From: a bacterium | GTDB taxonomy: Bacteria; Pseudomonadota; Alphaproteobacteria; SP197 | Length of the DNA stretch: 64,000 bases | Direction of reading: 5' to 3' | Assembly (NCBI GenBank): GCA_028821455.1 | Contig: JAPPGE010000014.1 | Location: forward strand, 1-64,000 | Shown: piece by piece, positions 33,637 to 43,695 of the stretch | Numbering within the stretch: the stretch's first letter is position 1 | Layout: every line of letters starts with the position of its first letter | Program-made: the position numbers and the translations under genes | The notes under the pieces: generated by a model | What the model was told of the DNA's origin: nothing | Database searches by the model: none | What the model saw: only the letters and a program-made list of their open reading frames with translations

Positions 33637-34949
33637 TGGGATGGCACCCCTTGTTCAGGGGAGTCCGGCCCCTGTTGCTGCTCGCACTTTCGTTCGTCAT
33701 CGCCGGCGTGATTCTCCATCTTCTGCATATCACCGTTCCGCCGGCGCTACCCTCGAACACCCAGGAATTGTTCCAGTCGAAGTGCCACCTGAGCGATGCT
33801 GCCAGAAAGCACTTTTCGGAAAACCAGGCGGCTTACGCCGAAACTCGCGCTGACACTGAACTGCGATGGTATCCGAGCGCCAGGTATCCCCGGTTCGAGG
33901 GCATGCATGGAGTTGTTCTGGGTGTACCGGACATCCCGGAGGAGGGCGTGTCCGGTCGGAGCAAGAACGGCGCCTACGGCACCAGGGACGCGGTTCGCGT
34001 CTGGCCCGCCGTGGAAGGAGAATGGCCCTTTCTCCGGGCGAGGGTGACGGCGTCCAGGATCATTCATTGCGTCAACAAGGATCCATCCCTGAAGGGCAGC
34101 GACGATGAGGGGACGTACATCCTCGTCGAAAGCAGATGGGTGCACGATGACACGTTCGAGATGAAGGCGATCCTGACTCTGGTTCTCTTCCTGGTCGGCA
34201 CCGGCGTGTTTGCCCTGGTTGTCTGGTATGCCGGCCGTCGCCGCCAGATGATGGATATCAGGCATGATCTCAGAAACATGTTGAACGGGCTCGTCAATGT
34301 CCTCGGCCAGCAGCTGCGCGAAGAGCATGATCCGCAGACCGCCCAGACGATCATGAAGACCGTCACCACCCGCATCGACTACCTGGTCCAGATGGTGGAG
34401 CCGGGACGCTACAAGAGCGAAACCGAGATCCTGCATCTTCGCTCGCTGTTTCTCGATCTCGGCATGAACGTTCCGACGGATGTCGAGGTCGACCTGGACT
34501 GTCCGGATGCGATCGACATCGAATGCTGGGAGGAGTACTTCAGGCGGGCCATCGACAACGCTCTCGTGAACGCGGCCTCGGCAGCACGGGCGGCATCCCG
34601 TCCCCTGGTGCGAATCCGCGTCCACGCCACGGCGAGGACGGTGAGGATTGTCATCGAAAACAACGGAAAGCGGGTTCCTGACCATGTGTTGCGGAGCTTT
34701 GGACGCCGTCATTCGCTGCGCGTGCGGGGCAGCAGCGTGGGACTTGGCCTCAACATCGTGCGATCCGTGATATGGCGCCATGGCGGCAGGGTCGCGCTCG
34801 ACAACGTTGCGCCCGGCGACGAGGTCAGTGTGCGCCTCACACTTCGCCTGCCGCGCCGACAGACTCATCCGTTGTCACTGCTTTCCCGACAATTGCGATC
34901 CCCTGACAGGCGCCGGGATGCAACGAGCGCTCCCATCCATGACAGTTGA
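33636..34949 (+). CDS. Sensor histidine kinase
   Basis: 437 residues. TM1 is LLLLALSFVIAGVILHLLHI; a periplasmic sensor of about 150 residues follows; TM2 is ILTLVLFLVGTGVFALVVWY. The dimerisation/phospho-acceptor motif is MDIRHDLRNMLNGL (His). The HATPase has an N-box-like DNALVNAASAAR, followed by VIENNGKRVP and GSSVGLGLNIVRSV. The ATG at 33636 overlaps the response regulator stop. The D-H-L-R-N motif around the His is slightly unusual. The ligand is unknown. The catalytic half is duplicated almost exactly at 37801-38416. Confidence 0.9.
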   Translation: MGWHPLFRGVRPLLLLALSFVIAGVILHLLHITVPPALPSNTQELFQSKCHLSDAARKHFSENQAAYAETRADTELRWYPSARYPRFEGMHGVVLGVPDIPEEGVSGRSKNGAYGTRDAVRVWPAVEGEWPFLRARVTASRIIHCVNKDPSLKGSDDEGTYILVESRWVHDDTFEMKAILTLVLFLVGTGVFALVVWYAGRRRQMMDIRHDLRNMLNGLVNVLGQQLREEHDPQTAQTIMKTVTTRIDYLVQMVEPGRYKSETEILHLRSLFLDLGMNVPTDVEVDLDCPDAIDIECWEEYFRRAIDNALVNAASAARAASRPLVRIRVHATARTVRIVIENNGKRVPDHVLRSFGRRHSLRVRGSSVGLGLNIVRSVIWRHGGRVALDNVAPGDEVSVRLTLRLPRRQTHPLSLLSRQLRSPDRRRDATSAPIHDS

Positions 34950-35050
34950 TGCGACACTGCACCCTGATCGATAGGCGCCCCGGCGAGAAGGTTGAATTCC
35001 GGGGATAGAAGACCGGTTTCGACATCGTCCAAATGCAAGGTCAGAGTGCG
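34256..35050 (+). repeat. Near-identical repeat, copy A (kinase catalytic half and downstream)
   Basis: About 0.8 kb matching 37801-38597. By eye the kinase-coding part (34272-34871) is essentially identical to 37817-38416, while the upstream sensor-domain part (33828-34250) is clearly more diverged. This gradient suggests gene conversion. Confidence 0.85.
34950..35050 (-). pseudogene. PIN-domain (VapC-like) gene scrap A
   Basis: Minus-strand LDDVETGLLSPEFNLLAGAP-IDQGAVSHQLS matches LKGVRLLETSPEIDLLAAAL-VDQGAVPHHAA in the PIN protein at 36195-36665. Only about 33 codons remain. Confidence 0.6.
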
Positions 35051-35427
35051 ACAAACTCCAACAGGGCCGCTGGCTCGGCTTGACCGTCGCGATCTGCCGG
35101 TTTGGTCCGTGCAGTCCATTGACGGAGCTTCCCAAGCCTGCCGACGCCAGTATCCCGGTGGACGTGAACCGGCGCGATTGAGGCACTCTATCCGGTCACG
35201 GCCCGACCAGCACAAGAGCCAGCGCGATAGGTACATAACCGGTCCCATAGACAAACAAGAAGGTGCAGTCCGACCACCAACATGATGACGAGGCCCGCAG
35301 AATTCCAGAATCCCGGATGTCAGGTCACTGGAGGCAGCAAGCACTGTTGAACGCTCGCTCACGCGTATTGCGTTGCCAGCGGTCGCATGCTGGAAGGACG
35401 CATGAAGACTGACGGGCAGGCAACTTG
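35051..35427. other. About 0.38 kb without a recognisable gene
   Basis: Only short, unconvincing frames on either strand. It lies between the kinase/PIN scrap and the HTH gene. Confidence 0.5.
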
Positions 35428-35943
35428 TCAGTCGACCACGTTGTCGATGGCATCCGAGGCGGCCTCGAGAAGTCGCGTCAGAGCTTCGCCGCTGGGCGGG
35501 CGATCGATCCAGTCGAATTCGGCGAGCACGGTATCAGGTGAGGCCGCATAGATCAGTCCGCGCTCGACATCGGCCGGCTGCTCTGCTTCCACTGGCAGGC
35601 CGGTATGGCTGTCGATCACGACCGCCCGGCAGCGGAACCGTGGCGGCCAGGTGTGAACGATGTACCTGCGCCTCTGTTCGTCTGTTCTCGACTGCCCCCC
35701 GCAGGTCAGCCACTCGTCGCGGCGCCAGGCTGTCTCGGGCGGCGCGGAGATCCCGGTGATCGCCTCGATCCTGTGCACAACATCTACAGGAACGGGAATA
35801 CTGCCACTGGTCCACCTGCGAACCAGACGCTGGTCTACGTCCAGGCATCGTGCCAGTGCAGGAACGGCACCTTGGGGCGAGCCGTGCAGTGCAGTGGCAA
35901 CCGCTCGCAGGTCCGACGCGGTCCAGACAGCCCTGTCAGTCAC
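35428..35943 (-). CDS. Helix-turn-helix protein, possible third gene of PIN module
   Basis: 171 residues from the GTG at 35943. The first 60 residues have an XRE-like HTH (GAVPALARCLDVDQRLVRRW-TSGSIPVP, followed by VVHRIEAITG). The remainder is an Asp/Arg-rich domain ending DAIDNVVD. Upstream extension of the frame overlaps the next gene and is not coding. It lies 43 bp downstream of the small antitoxin-like gene in the same direction, so it may be co-transcribed. The HTH call is reasonable; the C-terminal domain is not recognised. Confidence 0.6.
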   Translation of the reverse strand: MTDRAVWTASDLRAVATALHGSPQGAVPALARCLDVDQRLVRRWTSGSIPVPVDVVHRIEAITGISAPPETAWRRDEWLTCGGQSRTDEQRRRYIVHTWPPRFRCRAVVIDSHTGLPVEAEQPADVERGLIYAASPDTVLAEFDWIDRPPSGEALTRLLEAASDAIDNVVD

Positions 35944-35986
35944 AGATCGGAGTCCCCTGAAAGTGCCTCTCCGATGGTCGCTACCG

Positions 35987-36190
35987 TCATGAATCGCTCC
36001 CGTGGTTCTCGCCGTCCGTATCATCACCGATAGCCAGCGAGGCGTAGTGGGCGGCGGCCCGATCGAAGGACCCCTCCAAGGATCGAATATCGCGGCATAT
36101 CGCGACGGGGTCGTGGTTGAAGCGGGCGGAATTTGCATCCCGCACGGCCCACAGTTCGGAGATGACTGAATCAGCCTTGAGCGTCGACAT
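35987..36190 (-). CDS. Small antitoxin-like protein paired with PIN toxin
   Basis: 67 residues starting MSTLKADSVISELWAVRD. SVISELWAVRDANSARFNHD resembles the short antitoxins encoded after MKPVVYIETSVISYLT-type PIN proteins (EVWAIRE..a...n.D...). It starts 4 bp after the PIN stop. Confidence 0.6.
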   Translation of the reverse strand: MSTLKADSVISELWAVRDANSARFNHDPVAICRDIRSLEGSFDRAAAHYASLAIGDDTDGENHGSDS

Positions 36191-36194
36191 GGTT

Positions 36195-36665
36195 CTACTC
36201 CATGAGTTGACTTGGTGTGCAAATGAACGGCAGTTCATACCCTTCCTGCCGGCAGACGCGGGCGATTCGCGGGTTCATGGCGGCGTTGGCAATATGCCGA
36301 AAATTCCAGCTCACCAGATAGTTTGCGGCATGACAGGAGGCAGTCGCGATGTGCACCGCATCACCTGCGGCATGGTGCGGCACTGCACCTTGGTCGACTA
36401 GCGCCGCGGCGAGAAGGTCGATTTCCGGGGACGTCTCGAGCAGCCGCACCCCCTTGAGGGTGTCCAGCCTCGATCGAGCGGCATCGCGATCGCCGGCGCC
36501 GGCTTCCGCGATCACGAGGAGCGACGCAACAAGCTCGTACCTGTCTGACGCCGCGGTCCACCATTCGCGCGTTGCCACCTGATAGGCAGAGACAAGCATG
36601 TCCCGCGACGGCCGGGCCGTCAGATAGCTGATGACCGACGTCTCGATGTAGACGACAGGTTTCAC
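36195..36665 (-). CDS. PIN-domain ribonuclease toxin (VapC-like)
   Basis: 156 residues. The start MKPVVYIETSVISYLTARPS is characteristic of one PIN/VapC subfamily, with Glu in place of the first Asp (YIET). Acidic residues follow at LVIAEAGAGD and AAGDAVHIATA, and the C-terminal LVSWNFRHIANA carries the N/W motif. It would be a Mg-dependent RNase. It is first in a PIN/antitoxin/HTH set. Confidence 0.83.
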   Translation of the reverse strand: MKPVVYIETSVISYLTARPSRDMLVSAYQVATREWWTAASDRYELVASLLVIAEAGAGDRDAARSRLDTLKGVRLLETSPEIDLLAAALVDQGAVPHHAAGDAVHIATASCHAANYLVSWNFRHIANAAMNPRIARVCRQEGYELPFICTPSQLME

Positions 36666-37189
36666 GGGCCGACCCTTGGCTTTGCGCGGGTAGTCCCGCC
36701 GCGGTCCCCGTGCTCGCGCAGTCTATTCGCCGTCGCCTCGAAGATGACCGTGCCACCGACGTCGTCGTCGCCAGTACAATTGATGCAACAATTGCTAGGA
36801 ATGATGGTCATCGGGATCTCCCTGATAGACGCGGGCATGGCCCTGCGTGCGCCTGACTTTAGGGGAGGCCCTCTTGGATCTCAAGCGTCATCCGCTGGAC
36901 CAGAAGCCATTGCCTTCCGGCTTCCGGCCCGAGCGTTATCAGTCGCGTCACCAACCCGCTGAGGTCCTAAATGTTGGTCAGTCTTCCGCCACGGATGGCC
37001 CGACGCTCGACGTGCCTGACGAGTCCCGCTGTTTCACGGTCAGTGATGTAGCGTTGCGCCTGACAGGGACTGGGATCCGACCGCTCGGCTGCGACTGCCT
37101 CGCTGGGTTACGGTTTGCGGTCGCGTTCCCGCCAAATGTCGTAGAGCTGCACCCGCATGGCGTGCTGCGTCGGTCTGAGACCCAGATCG
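36666..37189. other. About 0.5 kb without a confident gene
   Basis: This is the upstream region of the PIN gene and the left border of the partial two-component repeat. No convincing frame; no clear remnant of the missing receiver domain. Confidence 0.45.
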
Positions 37190-38488
37190 TTTCTGCGTCA
37201 TCAAGAATTTTGCCACTTGTGGTTCTCTCCAGTTCACCAGAACAACCAGGTAAAGGCCTTCTTTCTGGTCACGGGCACCAGGACGTTGCACCACCTCCCG
37301 GGCGGCGCCAAGGTATCGACACCGCACGGCACAGGCGATCTCTGGTTTCTTGCAAGCCAGGAGGCTTACGCCGAAACTCGGGCCGACACCGAATTGCGAC
37401 GGTACCCAAGCGTCAGGTATCCCCGGTTCGAGGGCATGCATGGTGTTGTTCTAGGTGTACCGGATATCCCGGAGGAGGGCGCGTCCGGTCAGAACAAGGA
37501 CGATCCTTCGAACGGCGCCTACGGCACCAGGGACGGAGTTCGCGTCTGGCCAGCCGTCGAAGGAGATTGGCCCTTTCTCCGGGCGAGAGTGCCGGCGTCC
37601 AGGATCATCCATTGTGTCAACAAGGCCCCATCCTTGAAGACCAGCGACGGCGAGGGAAAGTACATCCTCGTCGAAAGCAAATGGGTGCACGATGACTCGT
37701 TTGAGATGAAAGCGATTCTGACCCTGGTTCTCTTCCTGGTCAGCACCGGCGCGTTTGCCCTGGTTGTCTGGTATGCCGGCTGTCGCCGCCAGATGATGGA
37801 TATCAGACATGATCTCAGAAACATGTTGAACGGGCTCGTCAATGTCCTCGGCCAGCAGCTGCGCGAAGAGCATGATCCGCAGACCGCCCAGACGATCATG
37901 AAGACCGTCACCACCCGCATCGACTACCTGGTCCAGATGGTGGAGCCGGGACGCTACAAGAGCGAAACCGAGATCCTGCATCTTCGCTCGCTGTTTCTCG
38001 ATCTCGGCATGAACGTTCCGACGGATGTCGAGGTCGACCTGGACTGTCCGGATGCGATCGACATCGAATGCTGGGAGGAGTACTTCAGGCGGGCCATCGA
38101 CAACGCTCTCGTGAACGCGGCCTCGGCAGCACGGGCGGCATCCCGTCCCCTGGTGCGAATCCGCGTCCACGCCACGGCGAGGACGGTGAGGATTGTCATC
38201 GAAAACAACGGAAAGCGGGTTCCTGACCATGTGTTGCGGAGCTTTGGACGCCGTCATTCGCTGCGCGTGCGGGGCAGCAGCGTGGGACTTGGCCTCAACA
38301 TCGTGCGATCCGTGATATGGCGCCATGGCGGCAGGGTCGCGCTCGACAACGTTGCGCCCGGCGACGAGGTCAGTGTGCGCCTCACACTTCGCCTGCCGCG
38401 CCGACAGACTCATCCGTTGTCACGGCTTTCCCGACAATTGCGATCCCCTGACAGGCGCCGGGACGCAACGCGCGTCCCCCATTCATGA
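37190..38488 (+). pseudogene. Fused remnant: response-regulator middle joined to second histidine kinase
   Basis: The frame begins with a piece of the response regulator (LWFSPVHQNNQVKAFFLVTG to STPHGTGDLWFLASQ, matching FWFSPAHQDNQDKAFILNTG to STPRGTGDLWFLEVF). It then jumps to the kinase at EAYAETRADTELR (kinase residue about 65), so the regulator C-terminus, the kinase TM1 and the start of its sensor are deleted. The remaining sensor part has changes and a small insertion (GQNKDDPSNGAYG), while TM2, the MDIRHDLRN box and the HATPase are kept. The receiver and TM1 are absent, so it may be inactive or work without a proper sensor. No good start codon. Confidence 0.72.
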
Positions 38489-38597
38489 CAGTTGATGCGA
38501 CACGGCACCCTGATCGACAGGGACCCCGGCGAGAAGGTTGATTTCCGGGGATAGAAGACCGGTTTCGACATCGTCCAAATGCAAGGTCAAAGTGCGG
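37801..38597 (+). repeat. Near-identical repeat, copy B
   Basis: Matches 34256-35050 (kinase catalytic half plus the PIN scrap). Same orientation, 3545 bp apart. The end of each copy is a PIN-gene scrap, so the unit ends in the same place. Confidence 0.85.
38492..38597 (-). pseudogene. PIN-domain gene scrap B
   Basis: LDDVETGLLSPEINLLAGVP-VDQGAVSHQLS on the minus strand, the second copy of the scrap at 34950-35050. Confidence 0.6.
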
Positions 38598-38952
38598 CTG
38601 ATTGCAAGATTACGTCTCGGCCCATTGAAGAGTGATCCATCGATTGCAGGTGGCTGACCGACTCGTCTTCGGCGCGCGGTCGCGCCGTCTCGTCGGCGGT
38701 GAGGTGGCATCCACAATTGCGGCACTTGACCTTGCAACCCAGCCGACGGGACTTCGCTGATCACAGGCCGATCCCGCCCTTCGGCCGCCGACGGAAGCCA
38801 CTTGTTTGATACGCCGCTTCGCCTCCTGGGCAAGCCACAAACTGATGCGCTCGCTTCACCCTGCCTCGCGCTGAGCCATGACTTCCTCCTCCTTCAGGAA
38901 CAGGGATGTACGTCATTTTTGGCGGCCCTTGAAGGAACTGCTGTTCCTGCTG
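38598..38952. other. About 0.35 kb without a confident gene
   Basis: A short minus-strand frame reads CKVKCRNCGCHLTADE, a Cys-rich zinc-knuckle-like string, but it is too short and isolated to call. Confidence 0.35.
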
Positions 38953-39219
38953 TCAGCCAAACAGGTCTGAATGGGTTCCGGTACGGGTCAAAACGAGAGC
39001 ATCATCCTGGATATGCCAGACGAGCAACCAATCAGGTTCAATATGGTACTCCCAGGAACGAGCCCACTGACCAGACAGCCGGTGGGCTCGATGACGCGGT
39101 TCGAGACGCCCTCCAGCTAGCAGCCGGTCCACGACAGCCCAGAGCTTGTCGAGATCCTTGCCGCGCCTTCAGGCACGATGGACATCCCGTTCGAACCGGC
39201 CTGTCGTGAGCAGGCGCAT
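38953..39219 (-). pseudogene. YafQ/RelE-family toxin with in-frame stop
   Basis: Starting at the ATG 39219, 3 bp after the antitoxin stop: MRLLTTGRFERDVHRA-stop-RRGKDLDKLWAVVDRLL, then HRAHRLSGQWARSWEYHIEP, DWLLVWHIQDDALVLTRTGT-HSDLFG. This is a full YafQ-type toxin (89 codons) interrupted by TGA at codon 17. The frame is otherwise intact, so the mutation is recent. The antitoxin remains intact. Confidence 0.85.
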
Positions 39220-39222
39220 GCT

Positions 39223-39480
39223 TCAACCAAGCACAGCCTTGAGTGCGTCCAGACTCTCGTGCTCGGTGAGGTTCTCGCCGTCATATGCTTCCTGCAGCGC
39301 CTTGCGTGTCTCGGTATTCGGAATCTTCACCGCGAAGGGAAGACCCTGCTGGAGGGTCACCTGCTTGTAGAACAGCGTGATGGCCTGCGTTGTCGAAAGT
39401 CCGAGCCTGGAGAACACGGCTTCAGCTTCTTGCTTGAGTTCCGGTTCGACGCGGGCCCGGATCATTTCCGATTTGGTCAT
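39223..39480 (-). CDS. RelB/DinJ-family antitoxin
   Basis: 85 residues from the ATG at 39480. MTKSEMIRARVEPELKQEAE is the ribbon-helix-helix start of DinJ/RelB proteins, followed by RLGLSTTQAITLFYKQVTLQ and GLPFAVKIPN. The C-terminus (SLDALKAVLG) would wrap the toxin. The adjacent toxin gene is broken, so this antitoxin is an orphan or helps repress other modules. Confidence 0.9.
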   Translation of the reverse strand: MTKSEMIRARVEPELKQEAEAVFSRLGLSTTQAITLFYKQVTLQQGLPFAVKIPNTETRKALQEAYDGENLTEHESLDALKAVLG

Positions 39481-39692
39481 TGGCCACCTCCCGGCACCTC
39501 GGAGCCTGGAATGTATCACAAATGGGGTACATGTTGAAGTGTTTTCGGCGGAAGTCTTCGATGGCTAAGCAGTCCAATGTAACAACCGGTGGTGGGCCGA
39601 AGGCAAACAACTTCCAGCGGAGAGGATCCTGGTTCGCCAGTGGGCTGGGCTCACGGAGGATGGTGGCGAACGTCGAAGGCGGTTCGGGGCGA

Positions 39693-40865
39693 CTACGGAG
39701 GGCAAGGGCGAAACTCGATTTCGTTTACCTCGACCAGGGGTAGCGCGGTGATCCTGTCGGTCAGGGGATAACGAAGGTCGCCCGGATATACGATCCAGAG
39801 GTGCTCCAGACCGAGGTCGTCGATTGCAATGTGCATCGCCTTCGTCGTGCGTGGTGCATCCGTGCACTTGAACTCGAAACCCCAGCGTCTCCCCCGGCGC
39901 AGAAGCAGCAGGTCCAGCTCCGCGCCGCGCAGGGTCGCGTAGAAGTAGGCTTCCCGGGCGCCATGCACGACGAGAGTTTGCTCCAGAGCGAATCCCTCCC
40001 AGCTTGCGCCGTAGCGAGGATGCATCGGCAGCTCGTCGGCGTCTTCCATTCCGAGCAGGAAGTGGAGGACGCCGGTATCCCGCAGATACACCTTCGGCGA
40101 TTTCACCAGCCGCTTGCCGAGATTCTCGAACCAGGGGGGCAGCACGCGAATCATGAAGGTTCCTGCCAGCAAATCGCGGTAGCGGTTCACGGCCGTCACA
40201 CTGACATCCATCGAACGCGCAAGTTCGGACGCGTTCCAGACCTGTCCGTGATAGTGGGCAAGCATCCGCCAGAATCGTCCGATCACCGCCGGAGAAACGC
40301 GCGATCCCAGGCCGGGAACGTCCCGCTCGAGAAATGTCTGCGTGAAGGACTGCATCCATTGCACCCATTCCTGAGACGAGGAGGCGAGGAAGGCCCGCGG
40401 AAATCCGCCACGCATCCACAGCCGTTGCTGATGCTCCACCCCGACCTCGAAGAGGGAGAGGCCCGATATGTCGACGAAGAGAATCCTGCCGGCAAGGGTC
40501 TCCGAAACTCGCTTGATCAAGTCCAGGGAGGCGCTGCCGAGCAGAAGGAAAACGGCGCGTCGATCCGGGTCGTCGCAGATCGGGCGCAGGACCTCGAAGA
40601 GTGCCGGCAGGCGCTGCACCTCGTCGACCACGACGAGTCCGTCGCTGCCGCGCAGGAGTGCGATCGGCGTTTGCGTCAGTGCCTCCCGAACGGCGGGGAC
40701 CTCCAGATCGAGAATCCTGGACTGTCCCGGCCACGTGTCTGCGGTTTGTCGTGCCAGGGTCGTCTTGCCGACCTGCCGTGCACCCAGCAGGGCAACGACC
40801 GACGCCTCCTGCAGATGGCCGGAGACCGCAGTCAGCAAGTTCAGGCGAGGAATATATCGTTGCAT
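39693..40865 (-). CDS. AAA ATPase with C-terminal DUF4143 domain
   Basis: 390 residues from the ATG at 40865 (the upstream extension is not coding). Walker A is LLGARQVGKTTLAR and Walker B is GLVVVDEVQRLP, followed by sensor-like FLLLGSASLDLIKR. The middle has the conserved LSLFEVG and MRGGFPRAFL, and the C-terminal DUF4143 half has DTGVLHFLLG and FEFKCTDAPRTTKAM, the PD-(D/E)XK-like fold. The family is common in bacteria; its role is unclear. No obvious partner gene. Confidence 0.88.
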   Translation of the reverse strand: MQRYIPRLNLLTAVSGHLQEASVVALLGARQVGKTTLARQTADTWPGQSRILDLEVPAVREALTQTPIALLRGSDGLVVVDEVQRLPALFEVLRPICDDPDRRAVFLLLGSASLDLIKRVSETLAGRILFVDISGLSLFEVGVEHQQRLWMRGGFPRAFLASSSQEWVQWMQSFTQTFLERDVPGLGSRVSPAVIGRFWRMLAHYHGQVWNASELARSMDVSVTAVNRYRDLLAGTFMIRVLPPWFENLGKRLVKSPKVYLRDTGVLHFLLGMEDADELPMHPRYGASWEGFALEQTLVVHGAREAYFYATLRGAELDLLLLRRGRRWGFEFKCTDAPRTTKAMHIAIDDLGLEHLWIVYPGDLRYPLTDRITALPLVEVNEIEFRPCPP

Positions 40866-40989
40866 ATCTATTGTCAACAGTAGAATATTCAACAATAACG
40901 CCCCACTTTCTGTCGTGTCAAGTGTCCGTTGGCGGGCCACATGCCCCATCAGGGCTCCGTGCGGACAATTGGCAACGTTGCTGCAATGC

Positions 40990-41640
40990 CGCTGGCCAGC
41001 CTGTGCGTGTCGGGATGCCTGCAGTACCTTCGCGGGCACGGTCCTGTTGACGTCGAGTGTCGGTGAAGTAGCCCTTCCACAGGCGTGGCGTCATCTGTGC
41101 CACATCCAGAGCGGGAAGGGCCACGACCCGCCGAGGACATCGACCATCCACGTCCAGGGGTCGATGCTGTGCAGGCGACTGAAATACGATCAGGCCACGA
41201 CTGCAGCGAGCCAGTTTCGAATTCGGGTGTTTCGTCGTCGCGGCCGCTGCACATTGCCGCGACGAACTGGGGGTATCGAGCCAAGCGTTTGGGGTCGCAT
41301 TGGAGAATGTCCAGAACAGCCGACACACGCTCAGCCGGCCAAAGCGCGGCGACGTCAAGCGCACCCAGCACTCTCGAGGCGTTATCAATCAAGAGGGTTC
41401 TGAGCAGGGCCGGAAAACCCGGGTGGTCCAACGCGTAGCCTTCGAGGGCCGCCAAATCGTGAACGTGGCGGACGACGGTGGAATCGCCATCTGCTCCATG
41501 ATGCTGCGAAAGAACCCGCCAGGCTCGTGCCACCCGAGAAGACGGGCGCAAGTCGGGCAGAGTCCCGCGTGGCAATGCCGAAAATGACTTGCGTGGCGTG
41601 CCGATCCTTTTCGACGAAGGACGGGTCGACGACCAATTCT
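40990..41640 (-). pseudogene. Second AbiEii-type nucleotidyltransferase, frameshifted
   Basis: Minus-strand pieces in two frames. First, VVDPSFVEKDRHATQVIFGI followed by PVFSGGTSLAGSFAASW (41636-41480), the family N-terminus (VEKD, F-GGTSL). After a frame change comes LAALEGYALDHPGFPALLRT with DVAALWPAERVSAVLDILQC (about 41470-41260). The catalytic DxD region between them is lost. Confidence 0.65.
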
Positions 41641-41682
41641 GTCGCGACCGCCTCAAGAAGCGGTTGACTGGGACAGTCGCTC

Positions 41683-43695
41683 CTATTCCACTGCGTTCAG
41701 CGCCGGGAGTTCGTCTGTCTCCAGGTGGCAATAGATGACGTGACCGGTCTCGGGGTGTCGTGGTGGCGGGAGAATCTCGTCGCACCGAGCGTCAATTCGT
41801 CGCGAGCAGCGGCGCTGAAACGGGCATCCCGTCGACGGCGGCTCTCGATCGATGACATCATCGGCGAGCAGTCTTGGCACCGCATCCGGATCAGGTTGAA
41901 GAATGGCGCCCAGCAGGACTTCGGTATAGGGGTGAAACGGCGGTCGGAAGACGGCTTCGGTAGGGCCTGATTCGCAAATCCTCCCTTGATAGAGAACGGC
42001 GATCTGGTCCGAAATCGCGCGCACCACGGCGAGATCATGGCTGACGAAGACGTATGCCGCACCTCGCATCTCCTGAAGTTGCTTCAGCAACAACAGAGCG
42101 GCGGCTTGAACCGAAACATCGAGTGCGGAAGTGATTTCGTCACACAGCACCAGTTCTGGCTCGGCGGCGAACGCCCGCGCAATTGCGACACGTTGCTTTT
42201 CGCCACCGGAGAGCTGGCCCGGGAACCGATCGAGATAGGTCTTGGGCAAGCGCACGGCGTCGATGAGCTCTTCGCAGCGGGTTTCCATTTCCTGATGCGA
42301 CAGCTCGAAGTACAGCCTGAGCGGCGCTTGCAATATCTCACGAACTGACCGTCGTGGATTGAGCGAACTGTCGGCGTTCTGGAACACCATCTGCAACGGC
42401 TTGATCACGTCAAGGGTACGCTGGGCCACACGGCCGGGAATCTCCTGGCCGTCAATCACCATGCGCCCATGCTTCGGCGCCTTGAGGCCCGACAACGCCT
42501 TGAGGATCGTGGATTTTCCGCAGCCGGACTCACCGACCAGACCCAGGGTTTCCCCCTTGTTCACGGAAAAACCGACCCGTGCCACCGTATCGGGCGGGAC
42601 CTCCTTGCCGAGGAGAAGATCGATGATACCGCGATGATGGTAGCTTATCGCCAGGTCATCGGCCTCGACGGCGACCTCGTCCTTGCGCGTCGAAACGACC
42701 GGCGTGCCTTCAATCTTCTCCATGCCATCCGAGTCAGCGTAGAAGCACTTCGCCTGACCGTGCGCAACATCGACCATCGCCGGCACGGTTGCACGGCATC
42801 TCTCTTGCGCGATCGGACATCGCGCGACGAAAGCGCAGCCCTGCCGGTCCTCGCCGACGATTGGATGGAAACCATCAAGGGCTGCAGGAATGACTTTTGC
42901 GCCGAGGCGCGGGATCGAGGCTAGCAGCGCGCGTGTATAGGGATGCGCCGGCGACGCCAAGAGCCCGCGGGCACCGCCCAACTCGACGAGCTCTCCGGCG
43001 TACATCACGGCGATGCGATCGGCGACTTGTGCAATGACGCCAAGGTCGTGGCTGACGTAGACCATCGAGACGCCGGTGTCGCTGACAAGCGAACGAAGGA
43101 ACTGGAGAATGTGGGCCTGTGTCGTGACGTCCAGCCCGGTCGTCGGCTCGTCGAGAAGCAGCGCCTTCGCCCCGGTGCCAAGCGCCATGCCAATCACAAC
43201 GCGCTGCTGTTGGCCGCCTGAGAGTTCATGTGGATAGCGGCGCGCGATATCCTGGGCGGAGGGGAGCCGGACCCGATTGAGAATCTCGCCCATCTTTGAC
43301 TGACGTTGCTCGGCGTTGAGCCGGGTGTGGAGTCTCAACGCCTCGTCTATCTGGTCACCAACTCTCATGGTCGGCGTCAGGGACTGGCCCGCGTCCTGCG
43401 GGATCAATGCGATGCTGCCACCGCGCAACCTGGTGCGCGCTTCCTCGGAGATTTCGAACATGTCGTGACCATCAAAGACCACGTGACCGGAGAACACCTT
43501 CAAGCCCGGTTTCAGATAACCCATCATCGCCAATGCGACCGTCGACTTGCCCGAGCCCGACTCACCGACAATGCCGATCGTCTGACCGGCGGCAACGTTC
43601 AGGCTCAAGTCGCGCAGGATCGGCCGTTCCTGGCCCCCGCGGCTCGTGAATCCAAGGGTCAGATTCTTGATCTCGATGAGCGTCGTCTCGGTCAT
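41683..43695 (-). CDS. Peptide/dipeptide ABC transporter, fused DppD-DppF-type ATPase, system 1
   Basis: 670 residues. Two ATPase halves: the first with Walker [10 protein letters not shown], signature LSGGQQQR and Walker [12 protein letters not shown]; the second with [17 protein letters not shown] and [11 protein letters not shown]. Each half ends in a Cys-rich oligopeptide-type tail ([31 protein letters not shown]). The ATG at 43695 overlaps the permease gene by 4 bp. Upstream reading in this frame is a shadow. It energises the DppBC-like permeases encoded just before it. Confidence 0.94.
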   Translation of the reverse strand: MTETTLIEIKNLTLGFTSRGGQERPILRDLSLNVAAGQTIGIVGESGSGKSTVALAMMGYLKPGLKVFSGHVVFDGHDMFEISEEARTRLRGGSIALIPQDAGQSLTPTMRVGDQIDEALRLHTRLNAEQRQSKMGEILNRVRLPSAQDIARRYPHELSGGQQQRVVIGMALGTGAKALLLDEPTTGLDVTTQAHILQFLRSLVSDTGVSMVYVSHDLGVIAQVADRIAVMYAGELVELGGARGLLASPAHPYTRALLASIPRLGAKVIPAALDGFHPIVGEDRQGCAFVARCPIAQERCRATVPAMVDVAHGQAKCFYADSDGMEKIEGTPVVSTRKDEVAVEADDLAISYHHRGIIDLLLGKEVPPDTVARVGFSVNKGETLGLVGESGCGKSTILKALSGLKAPKHGRMVIDGQEIPGRVAQRTLDVIKPLQMVFQNADSSLNPRRSVREILQAPLRLYFELSHQEMETRCEELIDAVRLPKTYLDRFPGQLSGGEKQRVAIARAFAAEPELVLCDEITSALDVSVQAAALLLLKQLQEMRGAAYVFVSHDLAVVRAISDQIAVLYQGRICESGPTEAVFRPPFHPYTEVLLGAILQPDPDAVPRLLADDVIDREPPSTGCPFQRRCSRRIDARCDEILPPPRHPETGHVIYCHLETDELPALNAVE

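Noticed and set aside
38953-39219. In-frame TGA in the YafQ toxin as selenocysteine
   Set aside because: The toxin family has no Sec or Cys there and no SECIS-like hairpin is apparent; a nonsense mutation is simpler.
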